From NCBI RefSeq assembly GCF_014189535.1, contig NZ_CP050308.1, positions 868,001-932,000 on the forward strand: 64,000 nucleotides of DNA, given 5' to 3'. The notes beneath the pieces are model-generated. The model was not told the DNA's origin. It did not search any database and saw only the letters and a program-made list of their open reading frames with translations. Below are positions 17,309 to 26,526 of this stretch, in pieces (the first letter of the stretch is position 1; each line of letters opens with the position of its first letter). The position numbers and the translations under genes were made by a program. The DNA is from Rhizobium lusitanum (GTDB lineage Bacteria; Pseudomonadota; Alphaproteobacteria; Rhizobiales; Rhizobiaceae).

Positions 17309-18958
17309 CTATCGTGTCAGACGCTTGTAAGTCACACGGCTCGGATTGATGCTGTCAACACCGAGGCGGCGCATCTTGTCCTGTTCGTAATCTTCGAAGT
17401 TGCCTTCGAACCATTCGACATGGCTATCGCCTTCGAAGGCGAGGATATGCGTGGCCAGGCGATCGAGGAACATGCGATCATGGCTGATGATCACGGCGCA
17501 GCCGGCGAAGTTTTCGAGCGCGATCTCGAGTGCACCGAGCGTTTCGGTATCGAGGTCGTTGGTCGGTTCGTCGAGCAGCAGAACGTTGCCGCCGGCCTTC
17601 AGCATCTTGGCAAGATGCACGCGGTTGCGCTGACCGCCGGAGAGGTTGCCAACCTTCTGCTGCTGATCGCCGCCCTTGAAATTGAACGTCGCGCAATAAG
17701 CTCTCGAGTTCATTTCATACTTGCCAAGCTTGATGACTTCAGCACCACCGGAGATTTCTTCCCAGACATTCTTGTTGCCATCGAGCGCATCACGGCTCTG
17801 GTCGACATAGCCGAGATGAACGCTGTCGCCGACGCGGATAGAACCGCTATCCGGCGTTTCCTGGCCGGTAATCATGCGGAAGAGCGTCGTCTTGCCGGCG
17901 CCGTTCGGACCGATGACGCCGACAATGCCGCCCGGCGGCAGTTTCAGCGACAGACCTTCGATCAGCATCCGGTCGCCGTAACCCTTGTTGATGCCTTCCA
18001 TCTCGATGACCACCTGGCCGAGACGCTCGCCGACCGGAATGATGATCTGCGCATCGCCTGGACGCTGGTTCTCTGCTGCATCGACCAGCTCGTCATAGGC
18101 GCGGATACGAGCCTTGGACTTCGACTGACGTGCTTTCGGGCTGGAGGCAATCCATTCCTGTTCGCGCGTAATCGCCTTCTGGCGACCAGCCTCCTCGCGA
18201 CCTTCCTGTTGCATGCGCTTTGCCTTCGCCAGCAGGTACGAGGAGTAATTGCCTTCGTAGGGAATGCCGCGGCCGCGGTCGAGCTCAAGGATCCAGCCGG
18301 TGACGTTATCCAGGAAGTAGCGATCGTGGGTGATCATCAGTACTGCGCCCGGATAGGCACGCAGATGCTTTTCCAGCCAGGCGATGGTTTCGGCGTCAAG
18401 ATGGTTGGTCGGTTCGTCGAGCAGCAGCACGTCCGGCTGCGACAGCAGCAGCTTGCATAGGGCTATACGGCGGCGTTCACCACCGGAGAGACTGGTGACG
18501 TCGGCATCGCCGGGTGGGCAGCGCAGCGCATCCATCGCCATCTCGACCTGGCTTTCCAGGTCCCAGAGATTCTGGGCATCGATGATGTCCTGGAGCTTGG
18601 CGCCCTCTTCCGCGGTCTCGTCGGAATAGTTCATCATCAGCTCATTGTAGCGATTGAGAACGTCCGTCTTTGCTGCAACGCCTTCCATGACGTTTTCAAG
18701 CGCGGTCTTCGCCGGATCGAGCTGAGGCTCCTGCGGCAGGTAGCCGATGGTGGCGCCTTCGGCCAGCCAGGCTTCGCCGGTATATTCCTTGTCGAGGCCG
18801 GCCATGATGCGCAGCACCGTCGACTTACCGGCGCCGTTCGGGCCGAGAATACCGATCTTGGCGTCGGGGTAGAAGGAGAGATGGATATTCTCGAGAATTT
18901 TCTTAGCGCCATAGGCCTTATTCAGACCGGTCATATGATAAATGAACTGACGTGCCAT
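17309..18958 (-). CDS. ettA: EttA, energy-dependent translational throttle ABC-F ATPase
   Basis: The 549-residue ABC-F protein has two ATPase domains in one chain without membrane segments. Walker A motifs are GPNGAGKST (about 40) and GPNGAGKTT (about 355). Signatures are LSGGERRR and LSGGQRNR; Walker B motifs are LLLDEPTNHLD and LLLDEPTNDLD. The linker includes ASSPKARQSKSKARI, typical of EttA. It binds the ribosomal E site and gates entry into elongation by ATP/ADP ratio. ATG 18958 (MARQFIYHMTGLNKAYGAKK) matches the family start; an upstream start at 18988 lacks a ribosome site. Confidence 0.93.
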   Translation of the reverse strand: MARQFIYHMTGLNKAYGAKKILENIHLSFYPDAKIGILGPNGAGKSTVLRIMAGLDKEYTGEAWLAEGATIGYLPQEPQLDPAKTALENVMEGVAAKTDVLNRYNELMMNYSDETAEEGAKLQDIIDAQNLWDLESQVEMAMDALRCPPGDADVTSLSGGERRRIALCKLLLSQPDVLLLDEPTNHLDAETIAWLEKHLRAYPGAVLMITHDRYFLDNVTGWILELDRGRGIPYEGNYSSYLLAKAKRMQQEGREEAGRQKAITREQEWIASSPKARQSKSKARIRAYDELVDAAENQRPGDAQIIIPVGERLGQVVIEMEGINKGYGDRMLIEGLSLKLPPGGIVGVIGPNGAGKTTLFRMITGQETPDSGSIRVGDSVHLGYVDQSRDALDGNKNVWEEISGGAEVIKLGKYEMNSRAYCATFNFKGGDQQQKVGNLSGGQRNRVHLAKMLKAGGNVLLLDEPTNDLDTETLGALEIALENFAGCAVIISHDRMFLDRLATHILAFEGDSHVEWFEGNFEDYEQDKMRRLGVDSINPSRVTYKRLTR

Positions 18959-19085
18959 AGCTTGGGTTACTCCACGGGCGGATAACAATGCGAATTGTGC
19001 CGCTATGTAGGCGAAACCCCGCTCTCGGGCAACGGCGAAACCTTGTCCGAGAGCTATTTATCCGCTTCAGCGGGGCCGCAAGACC

Positions 19086-19832
19086 TCAAAAACCGGCTGC
19101 ATCCACGACACCTTGATCGCAACCGAACGACGTCCTGCCGGCACTCTGGATCAGTTCCGCAAGCCGAGGCTCGTTCCCTGGCGCAGGCTGAATGGCGTCC
19201 TCGGAGAGGCCAATTGTCAATTCCGAGATCACCCGCACCTTGCCCACACGGCGGCAGCTCATCTTCACGCGGTCGCTGGCGCCCTCGCCGAAGCTCTTGT
19301 CGAAAGCGGCCTTGATCGTATCGGCATCGAGCGTCTTGCCGATATTCTGCACGAAGAGATCGCGTACGGCGGACGCATTGAGCTCATCGATCAAACCGGC
19401 TGCGGCGCCGAAATAATCATCGGCGCTAAGCTTGGTGCAGGTGCCGTGCTTGATCCATTCATGCCGCTCCAGACCAGATTGCGTGCCCGGCATGACCTTG
19501 TCCAGTGCAGCCTTGGTGTCCGCCGACAGCTCGACAGCCGGCAGATCCTTCCAGTCACTGCTGCGATCGGCCTGCTTCAGATCATCAGAAACGTCGCAAT
19601 ATTCCTGTCGCATCGGCCAGAGGCCATGCAGCGAAAAATTCTTCGCATCATGATTATCGGATGACTGGTTGCGGCACTCCGCTTTCCTCTGGTTCGTCTG
19701 GCAGAAGGCAGGCTCCCAGCTTGCCGCCAAAATAAACCGCGTCCGGCCCCGACTATTCTCCTGTGCCACGGCACTCGCTGCCATCATCATAGACAGAACC
19801 GCGACCACACATCCGCGAACCCAATGCCTCAT
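19086..19832 (-). CDS. Periplasmic ribonuclease T2
   Basis: The 248-residue protein has a signal peptide (RGCVVAVLSMMMAASAVAQ). Both RNase T2 active-site motifs are intact: CAS1 as KNFSLHGLWP (about 68-77) and CAS2 as ERHEWIKHGTC (about 122-132), with the two catalytic histidines and Glu/Lys. Cysteines are placed for disulfides (AFCQ, AECR, EYCD). The enzyme degrades RNA nonspecifically through 2',3'-cyclic phosphates in the periplasm, probably scavenging phosphate and nucleosides. GGAGACGTGGG precedes the ATG at 19832; the longer frame to 19952 has no signal sequence. Confidence 0.92.
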   Translation of the reverse strand: MRHWVRGCVVAVLSMMMAASAVAQENSRGRTRFILAASWEPAFCQTNQRKAECRNQSSDNHDAKNFSLHGLWPMRQEYCDVSDDLKQADRSSDWKDLPAVELSADTKAALDKVMPGTQSGLERHEWIKHGTCTKLSADDYFGAAAGLIDELNASAVRDLFVQNIGKTLDADTIKAAFDKSFGEGASDRVKMSCRRVGKVRVISELTIGLSEDAIQPAPGNEPRLAELIQSAGRTSFGCDQGVVDAAGF

Positions 19833-19996
19833 CCCACGTCTCCAGATAGAACAATATGAGAACAAATAAGCAGTTTGATTGACCGGACGCAACCCTGATT
19901 CAAAGACGTCATGGAGATTATTTCTGTGTGCTTCACCAACACTCCATTGCAATCCGGTAGGTGATAACCTTTCGTCTGCGTGAAGAGGAAATGCAC

Positions 19997-20929
19997 ATGT
20001 TTGCCGAAACGAGGCATCTGGACAGCCCGACGGGCGCGACGCTGGCTTATCATCACCTGCCGGCGCGGGACGAAGCGCATGGCATTCTCCTCATCAGCCA
20101 TGGCCTTGCCGAGCATTCCCGCCGCTACGAAGGCTTCGCCGAGGCCATGGCCGCTCGCGGCTTTCATGTCTATGCCCACGATCATCGCGGCCATGGCGAA
20201 ACAACGGCCAGCGATGCGCCACTCGGCCGTTTTGCCCGGCGGGATGGCGTCGATGCGGTCATCGCCGATGTTCTGGCGATGCGCGGGCTTGCCGCGACCG
20301 CCCATCCCGGCCTGCCGATCATCCTGTTCGGCCACTCCATGGGCGGGCTGATCAGCCTTAACACCGCGGTGACGCATCCCGACAAGTTCGATGCCGTTAC
20401 GGTTTGGAACTCGAATTTCAATCCCGGTCTTGCCGGGCGTGCGGCGCAGATCATTCTGAAGACGGAACGCATGCTCAAAGGGTCGGACGTGCCGAGCGAG
20501 CTGCTGCCGAAATTGACCTTCGGCGTCTGGGGCAAAGCGATCGCCGACCGACGTACCGAATTCGATTGGCTCACGCGCATCCCTGAGAAGGTGGACAAAT
20601 ATATCGCCGATCCGCTCTGCGGCTTCGATGCCTCGGTATCCCTGTGGCTGGATCTCTTCGAACTAACCTTCCGCGCGCCGCAAAAGACCTATCTTGACCG
20701 GCTCCGGCACAACATGCCGATCCATCTGGTCGGCGGCGGCCACGACCCGGCGACGAACAACGGAAAGGCGATGTCCTGGCTGTCAAACCATTTGAAAAAG
20801 GCCGGTTTCTCGCATACTAGCCTGACTATCTACCAGGACATGCGCCATGAGACGCTGAACGAGATCGGCGCGGCCGCAGCCATTTCCGATTTTGCGGACT
20901 GGTGTCGGCAAGTAACGGCAAAAGCCTGA
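19997..20929 (+). CDS. Alpha/beta hydrolase, lysophospholipase/monoacylglycerol lipase-like
   Basis: The 310-residue protein is a serine hydrolase of the S33/Hydrolase_4 type. The oxyanion region is LLISHGLAEHSRRYEGFAEAMAARGF, a YAHDHRGHGET motif follows, and the nucleophile elbow is LFGHSMGG. A late DMRHETLNE supplies the catalytic His, and VGGGHDP a probable Asp. The family hydrolyses acyl glycerols or lysophospholipids. AGAGGA lies 7 bases before ATG 19997; ATG 19991 is also in frame. It is the first gene of a tight rightward operon (19 bp to the next gene). Confidence 0.85.
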   Translation: MFAETRHLDSPTGATLAYHHLPARDEAHGILLISHGLAEHSRRYEGFAEAMAARGFHVYAHDHRGHGETTASDAPLGRFARRDGVDAVIADVLAMRGLAATAHPGLPIILFGHSMGGLISLNTAVTHPDKFDAVTVWNSNFNPGLAGRAAQIILKTERMLKGSDVPSELLPKLTFGVWGKAIADRRTEFDWLTRIPEKVDKYIADPLCGFDASVSLWLDLFELTFRAPQKTYLDRLRHNMPIHLVGGGHDPATNNGKAMSWLSNHLKKAGFSHTSLTIYQDMRHETLNEIGAAAAISDFADWCRQVTAKA

Positions 20930-20948
20930 TCCCCAAAGGATTTTTCGA

Positions 20949-21908
20949 ATGAATGCCACCGGCGGTTACCTGCCCCGTTTTCGTCAGTCGGATCTGACGT
21001 TCGGCCTGATGATGATGTTCCTGTCGGTGATCCTGTCGCCGATCATCGACATTTTCGCAAAGCTTGCCGCCACGACCATCCCGCCGGCGGAAGTCACGGC
21101 CGCGCGCTTCGTCTTCCAATCGCTGTTCGCCTTGCCGATGATGGCGTTACGAGGACAATGGGGCTTGTGGTCGCTGCGCCGAAGCGGCGTTCATGCCATT
21201 CGCGCCGCGGTGTTGACGCTGTCGATGGTTTCCTTCGTCACAACGCTGCAGGTCATGGAAGTGGCCGACGCCATCGCCATTTTCTTTGTCGAGCCGATAA
21301 TACTAACCATCCTCAGCAGCATCTTCCTGAAGGAGACCATTGGCTGGCGGCGCTATACAGCCTGCGCCGTCGGTTTCTTCGGCGCGATGCTGATCATCCA
21401 ACCGAGCTTCGCGGAGGTCGGTTTTGTTGCACTGCTGCCGGTCGTCACCGCCTTCTGCATCGCCGTCTACGTTATGATTACGCGCGTCGTCTCGCATAGC
21501 GAGGATGCATGGCCAATGCAGTTCCAGACCGGCATCTGGGGCTCGGTCATCTGCTTTATTTTGCTGGCGATCGGCCAGGGCACAGGTTCGCCGATCATCG
21601 ACCCCGTCGTACCGGACGGCATCGCCATGCTCCATCTGCTGGGTGTCGGCGTGTCTGCCGCTGTCGCCGGCGTCCTTACCATCCATGCATATCGCGCCGC
21701 ACCGGCCTCGACGCTTGCGCCGCTGCAATATTTTGAGATCGTCTCGGCGACGATCTTCGGCTGGCTGGTCTTCGGCAACTTCCCAGACGTGATCAAATGG
21801 GCCGGCATTTTCATCATCATCGCCTCCGGCCTCTATATCCTCTGGCGCGAGCGCCGCTTTGCTTCCAAGCCGGTATCCGATACATCTGAGGTCACCTTCA
21901 CGCCCTAG
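20949..21908 (+). CDS. EamA/DMT-family transporter
   Basis: The 319-residue protein has ten hydrophobic segments arranged as two EamA repeats (about 20-150 and 165-300), each ending in a conserved pattern such as EPIILTILSSIFLKETIGWRRY. Drug/metabolite transporters of this group move small organic solutes such as amino acids or carboxylates. It lies 19 bp after the hydrolase and 17 bp before the CoA-transferase, so one transcript is likely and its substrate may be that pathway's substrate or product. Confidence 0.87.
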   Translation: MNATGGYLPRFRQSDLTFGLMMMFLSVILSPIIDIFAKLAATTIPPAEVTAARFVFQSLFALPMMALRGQWGLWSLRRSGVHAIRAAVLTLSMVSFVTTLQVMEVADAIAIFFVEPIILTILSSIFLKETIGWRRYTACAVGFFGAMLIIQPSFAEVGFVALLPVVTAFCIAVYVMITRVVSHSEDAWPMQFQTGIWGSVICFILLAIGQGTGSPIIDPVVPDGIAMLHLLGVGVSAAVAGVLTIHAYRAAPASTLAPLQYFEIVSATIFGWLVFGNFPDVIKWAGIFIIIASGLYILWRERRFASKPVSDTSEVTFTP

Positions 21909-21925
21909 CCGCCATCCGGATCGAC

Positions 21926-23128
21926 ATGACAGCCAATAGCACTAAGAAACCGCCCCTCACCGGCATCCGCGTTATCGAATTGGCCCGCGTTCTCGCCGGC
22001 CCCTGGGCGGGGCAGATGCTGGCCGATCTCGGCGCCGATGTCATCAAGGTGGAAAATCCCGATGGTGGCGACGACACGCGCCAGTGGGGGCCGCCCTTCG
22101 TCGAGGGCAAGGATGGCGAAAACCTTTCGGCCGCCTACTACCACTCCACCAATCGCGGCAAGCGTTCGATCATTGCCGATCTCAAGACCGAAGAGGGGCA
22201 GGATCTGGTTCGCCGGCTGGTCCTGACCGCCGATGTGGTGATCGAGAATTTCAAGCTCGGTGGGCTGGTGAAATATGGCCTGGACTATGAAAGCCTGATC
22301 AAAATCAATCCCAAGCTGGTCTATTGCTCTATCACCGGGTTCGGTCAGACTGGTCCCTATGCCGGCCTTGCAGGCTATGATTATATCGTCCAGGGCATGT
22401 CCGGCTTCATGTCTATCACCGGCGAGCCGGACGGACAGCCGATGAAAGCAGGCGTGGCGATCGCCGATATCTTCACCGGCATCTATGCGGTCTCCGCAAT
22501 CGAAGCAGCGCTGATCCATGCGCTGAAGACCGGCGAAGGCCAGCTTGTCGACATGGCTCTGCTCGACGTTCAATCCGCCGTGCTCGCCAACCAGAATATG
22601 AACTATCTGATCTCCGGCAAGGCACCCGTGCGCCTCGGCAACGCCCATCCCAATATCTCACCCTATGAGGTCGTACCGACCGCCGACGGCCATCTGATCC
22701 TTGCCATCGGCAATGACGGGCAATTCCGCCGCCTCTGCGCGATCCTCGGCATCGATACACATGCGGACGATGAGCGTTATGCCACCAACAAGGCCCGCGT
22801 CGCTCATCGTCATGACGTCCGGGCCTTCATCTCGGCAAAAACGTTGGCATGGAACAAGGCGGATCTACTGAAAGCCTGCGGGGACAATGCCGTGCCGGTC
22901 GGCGCCATCAATACGATCGAGGACATGTTCGCGGATCCGCAAATTCAGGCGCGTGGCTTGAAGATCGATCTCGAGGATGCCGTGGGCACCGTCATCCCGA
23001 GCGTGCGCACGCCGGTGGTCCTGTCGGAGACACCGCTCACCTACACGCGGCCGAGCCCGCGCCTTGGCGAACATCAGGAGGAGGTTCTGGCCGAATTGGC
23101 GGAACTGGAGGGAAAGGCAAAAGCATGA
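21926..23128 (+). CDS. CaiB/BaiF family (class III) CoA-transferase
   Basis: The 400-residue protein opens with TGIRVIELARVLAGPWAGQMLADLGADVIKVENPDGGDDTR, the classic family III N-terminus, then YYHSTNRGKRSI. GVAIADIFTGIYAVSAIEAAL near 181 carries the catalytic Asp (formyl-CoA transferase D169 equivalent). It moves CoA between a thioester and a carboxylate; the acids are not evident. The stop overlaps the next start (ATGA at 23125-23128). A class III CoA-transferase next to a TPP enzyme recalls the frc/oxc oxalate pair, but neither sequence proves that. Confidence 0.88.
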   Translation: MTANSTKKPPLTGIRVIELARVLAGPWAGQMLADLGADVIKVENPDGGDDTRQWGPPFVEGKDGENLSAAYYHSTNRGKRSIIADLKTEEGQDLVRRLVLTADVVIENFKLGGLVKYGLDYESLIKINPKLVYCSITGFGQTGPYAGLAGYDYIVQGMSGFMSITGEPDGQPMKAGVAIADIFTGIYAVSAIEAALIHALKTGEGQLVDMALLDVQSAVLANQNMNYLISGKAPVRLGNAHPNISPYEVVPTADGHLILAIGNDGQFRRLCAILGIDTHADDERYATNKARVAHRHDVRAFISAKTLAWNKADLLKACGDNAVPVGAINTIEDMFADPQIQARGLKIDLEDAVGTVIPSVRTPVVLSETPLTYTRPSPRLGEHQEEVLAELAELEGKAKA

Positions 23129-24783
23129 AACGCACCGGCGGCCAGCTCATCGTCGAAGCCCTGAAGGCAAATGGCGTCCAGCGCATTTCCTGCGTTCCGG
23201 GCGAGAGCTTTCTCGCTGTGCTCGACGCGCTGCACGATAGCGATATCAAGGTCCTCGTCTGCCGCCAGGAGGGCGGTGCGGCGATGATGGCAGATGCCTG
23301 GGGCCGGCTCACCGGCGAGCCCGGCATTTGCATGGTCACCCGCGGCCCCGGCGCGACCAACGCTTCGGCCGGCCTACATATCGCCCGGCAGGATTCGATC
23401 CCGATGATCCTCTTCGTCGGCCAGGTTCAGCGGGATGCCCGCGAACGCGAGGCCTTCCAGGAAGTGGAATACCGCCGCGCTTTCACCGAATTTGCCAAAT
23501 GGGTCGGCGAGATCGATGACGCCGCCCGCATCCCGGAATTTGTCACCCGCGCCTTCGCCGTCGCGACATCAGGCCGACCCGGCCCGGTCGTCTTGACCCT
23601 GCCCGAAGACATGCTGCGCGATGATGTCGAAGCTGCATATGCCAAGCCCTACACGCCGGTAGCGGCCCATCCGGGTGGCTCCCAAATCGATGATCTGCAC
23701 CGGCGCCTGAGCACGGCTGAACGGCCGCTGGTCATCCTCGGCGGCACGCGCTGGGACGGGAATGCGGTAGCCGGCATCAAAAGTTTCGCAGAGCGCTTCA
23801 AGCTGCCGGTCGGCTGCTCCTTCCGCCGGCAGATGCTGTTCGATCATCTGCATCCGAATTACGCCGGCGATGTCGGCATCGGCATCAATCCGGCACTGGC
23901 AAAGGAGATCAAGGAAGCTGACCTGCTGATCCTGCTCGGTGGCCGCTTCTCGGAAATGCCGTCCTCCGGCTATACGCTGATGGACATCCCCTACCCACAA
24001 CAACAGTTCGTCCATATCCACCCCGATCCCTCCGAGCTCGGCCGCGTCTATCGCCCGGATCTGGCGATCTGCGCCAGCCCGGACGATTTCGTGGCGGCCC
24101 TGGCCGACCTCGATGCGCCGGCGGAGCCGCGCTGGGCTGAGCGGACGGAGCGCATGCACGCCGCCTATCTCGCCTGGTCGAAGACGCCGGAAACTAACCC
24201 CGGTGCGGTGCATATGGGCCGGATCATGGACTGGATCGAAGCCAACACGGCAGCCGATACGATCTTCACCAACGGTGCCGGCAACTATGCCACCTGGCTG
24301 CACCGCTTCCATCGTTTTCGCCGCTTCAACACCCAGGCGGCTCCCGCCTCCGGCTCGATGGGCTACGGCCTGCCGGCAGCGGTTGCCGCCAAGCAGCTCT
24401 TTCCGGAGCGCGAAGTGATCTGCTTTGCCGGCGACGGCTGCTTCATGATGCACGGTCAGGAATTCGCGACCGCCGTTCAATATGGTCTGCCGCTGATCGC
24501 ACTCGTCATCAACAACGGCATGTACGGCACCATCCGCATGCATCAAGAACGGGAATACCCCGGCCGCGTCAGCGCCACGGCGCTGAACAATCCCGACTTC
24601 GCGGCCTTGGCCCGCGCCTATGGCGGCCATGGCGAAACAGTGAAGGCGACCGAGGAATTCGGTCCGGCCTTTGAACGGGCGCGTGCCAGCGGTAAGCCGG
24701 CGATCATCGAGATCGTGCTCGATCCAGAAGCCATTACGCCGTCACGGACGCTGACGGAAATTTCGCAAGCAAAAGGCCGGTGA
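23125..24783 (+). CDS. Thiamine-diphosphate-dependent enzyme, acetolactate-synthase/decarboxylase-like
   Basis: The 552-residue protein has the three-domain POX fold. The N-terminal pyrimidine-binding domain has the cofactor-activating Glu at E49 (CRQEGGAAMMADAWGRLTG), a central domain follows, and the C-terminal domain has the TPP motif GDGCFMMHGQEF...NNGMYGT (about 435-470). Substrates in this superfamily range from pyruvate to oxalyl-CoA; no separate regulatory subunit is nearby, arguing against biosynthetic acetolactate synthase. The start at 23125 overlaps the CoA-transferase stop; the frame's upstream extension to 22849 is spurious. Confidence 0.85.
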   Translation: MKRTGGQLIVEALKANGVQRISCVPGESFLAVLDALHDSDIKVLVCRQEGGAAMMADAWGRLTGEPGICMVTRGPGATNASAGLHIARQDSIPMILFVGQVQRDAREREAFQEVEYRRAFTEFAKWVGEIDDAARIPEFVTRAFAVATSGRPGPVVLTLPEDMLRDDVEAAYAKPYTPVAAHPGGSQIDDLHRRLSTAERPLVILGGTRWDGNAVAGIKSFAERFKLPVGCSFRRQMLFDHLHPNYAGDVGIGINPALAKEIKEADLLILLGGRFSEMPSSGYTLMDIPYPQQQFVHIHPDPSELGRVYRPDLAICASPDDFVAALADLDAPAEPRWAERTERMHAAYLAWSKTPETNPGAVHMGRIMDWIEANTAADTIFTNGAGNYATWLHRFHRFRRFNTQAAPASGSMGYGLPAAVAAKQLFPEREVICFAGDGCFMMHGQEFATAVQYGLPLIALVINNGMYGTIRMHQEREYPGRVSATALNNPDFAALARAYGGHGETVKATEEFGPAFERARASGKPAIIEIVLDPEAITPSRTLTEISQAKGR

Positions 24784-24815
24784 GTAGGAGCATATTGCTC
24801 CTACTCACCGGCCTT
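24773..24815. terminator. Perfect 20-bp hairpin with 3-nt loop, overlapping the TPP-enzyme stop codon
   Basis: AAGGCCGGTGAGTAGGAGCA (24773-24792) is exactly complementary to 24796-24815, with loop TAT. The left arm contains the end of the TPP-enzyme gene (TGA 24781-24783). It separates two convergent operons and probably terminates both, though T tracts are short. Confidence 0.75.
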
Positions 24816-24835
24816 ATAAAACGCGTCAGATCGAA

Positions 24836-25180
24836 TTAGTCGATCGCGGCAATGACGATGAACTCGACCTTGTACTTCGGTGCAGCGAGCTTGGCTTCGC
24901 TGGTGGCGCGAGCCGGGGTGTTGGCCGGATCGACCCATGCTTCCCAGGCGGCGTTCATTTCGGCGAAGTCGGAAATGTCGGAGAGATAGATCAGCGTCTG
25001 CAGGATCTTTGACTTGCTGGAGCCGGAAGCGGCCAGCAGGCGATCGACTTCGGCCAGCGCCGACTTGCACTGATCCGTGACGCTTGCGCCTTCACCAACC
25101 TGGCCGGCGAGGTAAACGGTGTTGCCGTGAATGACGGCGCCGCTCATGCGGGCTCCGACGTCGATACGCTTGATGCTCAT
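24836..25180 (-). CDS. RidA/YjgF/Rid-family protein (enamine/imine deaminase or related)
   Basis: The 114-residue single-domain protein has YLAGQVGEGASVTDQCKSALAEVDRLL, LQTLIYLSDISDFAEMNAAWEAWV, and ARATSEAKLAAPKYKVEFIVIAAI. The Arg of PARATSE is in the RidA active-site position that binds the substrate carboxylate. RidA-type enzymes hydrolyse reactive 2-aminoacrylate-type enamines. The diverged C-terminus (KVEFIVIAAID rather than VEIEAIA) suits one of the Rid2-7 subfamilies, whose substrates are less certain. AGGAGAGAACC precedes the ATG. The DUF442 gene lies upstream on the same strand. Confidence 0.87.
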   Translation of the reverse strand: MSIKRIDVGARMSGAVIHGNTVYLAGQVGEGASVTDQCKSALAEVDRLLAASGSSKSKILQTLIYLSDISDFAEMNAAWEAWVDPANTPARATSEAKLAAPKYKVEFIVIAAID

Positions 25181-25274
25181 GGTTCTCTCCTGATGTTGTC
25201 CGGTGACGGATCACAAACCGGGCGCTGCTCACCAGCAACGCCCAAAATCTCTTCTATGTTCGGGAAGCGGCGGT

Positions 25275-25613
25275 TCAGCCGCGAATGTGGTGTGTCTTCT
25301 GGTAGATCGCGGTCGAACGCGCGCCGGAACGGCAATATCCGAGCATCGGGCGCGGGAATTCGTCGAGCGCGTCGACCATGCCCTGCACGGCCTCTTCGGT
25401 CACGCCCATCGGCCCGACAGGCACATGGGTGATTTCGAGGCCAAGCTCCTTGGCGCGTGCTTCGATGACGGCAAACGGCGTCTGGTCCGGGCTTTCATCG
25501 TCCGGACGATGGCAGACGAGCGACTTGAAACCTAATGCCTTGATCTGGTCGAGATCCTCCAGGCTGATCTGGCCGGAAACCGAGTATTCGTCATCGATCG
25601 GGCGGATATCCAT
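25275..25613 (-). CDS. DUF442/TIGR01244 phosphatase-like protein
   Basis: The 112-residue protein matches the small DUF442 family (the N-terminal domain of Blh-type proteins): ISLEDLDQIKALGFKSLVCHRPDDE, then HVPVGPMGVTEEAVQGMVDAL, and LGYCRSGARSTAIYQ. CRSGARS has the CxxGxRS pattern of protein-tyrosine-phosphatase P-loops, so a cysteine-dependent phosphatase or sulfur-transfer activity is plausible but unproven. In other bacteria the domain is linked to sulfide or biofilm-related proteins. GAGGAAGCG precedes the ATG. RidA follows 94 bp downstream. Confidence 0.8.
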   Translation of the reverse strand: MDIRPIDDEYSVSGQISLEDLDQIKALGFKSLVCHRPDDESPDQTPFAVIEARAKELGLEITHVPVGPMGVTEEAVQGMVDALDEFPRPMLGYCRSGARSTAIYQKTHHIRG

Positions 25614-25686
25614 CGTTCGCTTCCTCTATAAAACCGAGGGCTTTGATCTACGCCGCCACAAAGCGAGCGTCAACCGCTGAAGCCCC

Positions 25687-26526
25687 TCAGACGAAGGCAA
25701 AGTTGAGTGTAAAACTCCGGGCTTCGCCGGGCTGAAGAATGTTGAATTCGTCGGCTTCCTCCAGCTCGTCGCGCGACACCCAGCGGTGCGAAACAGGCTC
25801 GATGCCGAGGACATGCGCAGGCGCACGCTGATTGCGCCAAACCTGCAGGAACGGCAACGTCTCCGTGCCGAATCGCACCCTGAGCGACTTGCCGCCAATG
25901 GCGGCGATCGGCCCGAGGCTGAGCTCCGACCAATCCTCGCCCTTTCCCGCCGACGGCACACAGAAAATCCCGCCGTGCTCCTCGCCAAAAGTCCAGGGAA
26001 AGCCGCCATTCTCCAGCATCTGGCCGGAGAGACGCACGCCGTCATCGAACCATTTGCCGCCGACATTCATGTGATACATCAGAAAGACCGGCATCGCCTC
26101 GGTGCTGGTATTGACGACGCGATCCGTGAGCGAAACCTCGCCCGTGGCGCCATCGATTCGCCAATGACGCTCCAGCCGCGCCGGGCGGCCTTCGGCGGTG
26201 ACAACATCGATATCGGCACGGCATTCGGCATCGCCATCCTCGAACCGGGTCCAGAGAATTTTGGCCGGATGCGAGGAGAACGAGCCGTGCAAAGGATAGC
26301 GCCTGCCCTCGAAAGCACCCGACATCGGCTGCGGATGACGAATGTGATCAGGGCCGCAGGTGAAGAGAAACCCCTCCAGGGAATGATCGATACGCGGATC
26401 GCCGTCATCGGGAATGGCGCGTCCCGGCGCGAGGTTGTTGCCATCGACGACGCAGGCGCCGATATCCAGCACGGAGTCCTCATCCAGCGTCAATTTCGGC
26501 CCGTTGGCCGCGGCAAAGTCGATCAT
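25687..26526 (-). CDS. Aldose-1-epimerase-like (galactose-mutarotase fold) protein, DUF4432-type
   Basis: The 279-residue all-beta protein has HPQPMSGAFEGRRYPLHGSFSSHPA with the mutarotase-like HG, MPVFLMYHMNVGG with the second catalytic-type His, and a C-terminal LGIEPVSHRW with the base Glu. These place it in the aldose 1-epimerase superfamily, which interconverts sugar anomers; the sugar is unknown. ATG 26526 has GGGAG 11 bases upstream, whereas the TTG at 26535 has it only two bases away. It is separated from neighbours by about 70-180 bp and may be a single gene. Confidence 0.82.
   Translation of the reverse strand: MIDFAAANGPKLTLDEDSVLDIGACVVDGNNLAPGRAIPDDGDPRIDHSLEGFLFTCGPDHIRHPQPMSGAFEGRRYPLHGSFSSHPAKILWTRFEDGDAECRADIDVVTAEGRPARLERHWRIDGATGEVSLTDRVVNTSTEAMPVFLMYHMNVGGKWFDDGVRLSGQMLENGGFPWTFGEEHGGIFCVPSAGKGEDWSELSLGPIAAIGGKSLRVRFGTETLPFLQVWRNQRAPAHVLGIEPVSHRWVSRDELEEADEFNILQPGEARSFTLNFAFV

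Noticed and set aside
22849..23124. N-terminal extension of the TPP enzyme
   Set aside because: It overlaps the end of the CoA-transferase gene, and the family N-terminus begins at ATG 23125, which overlaps the preceding stop.
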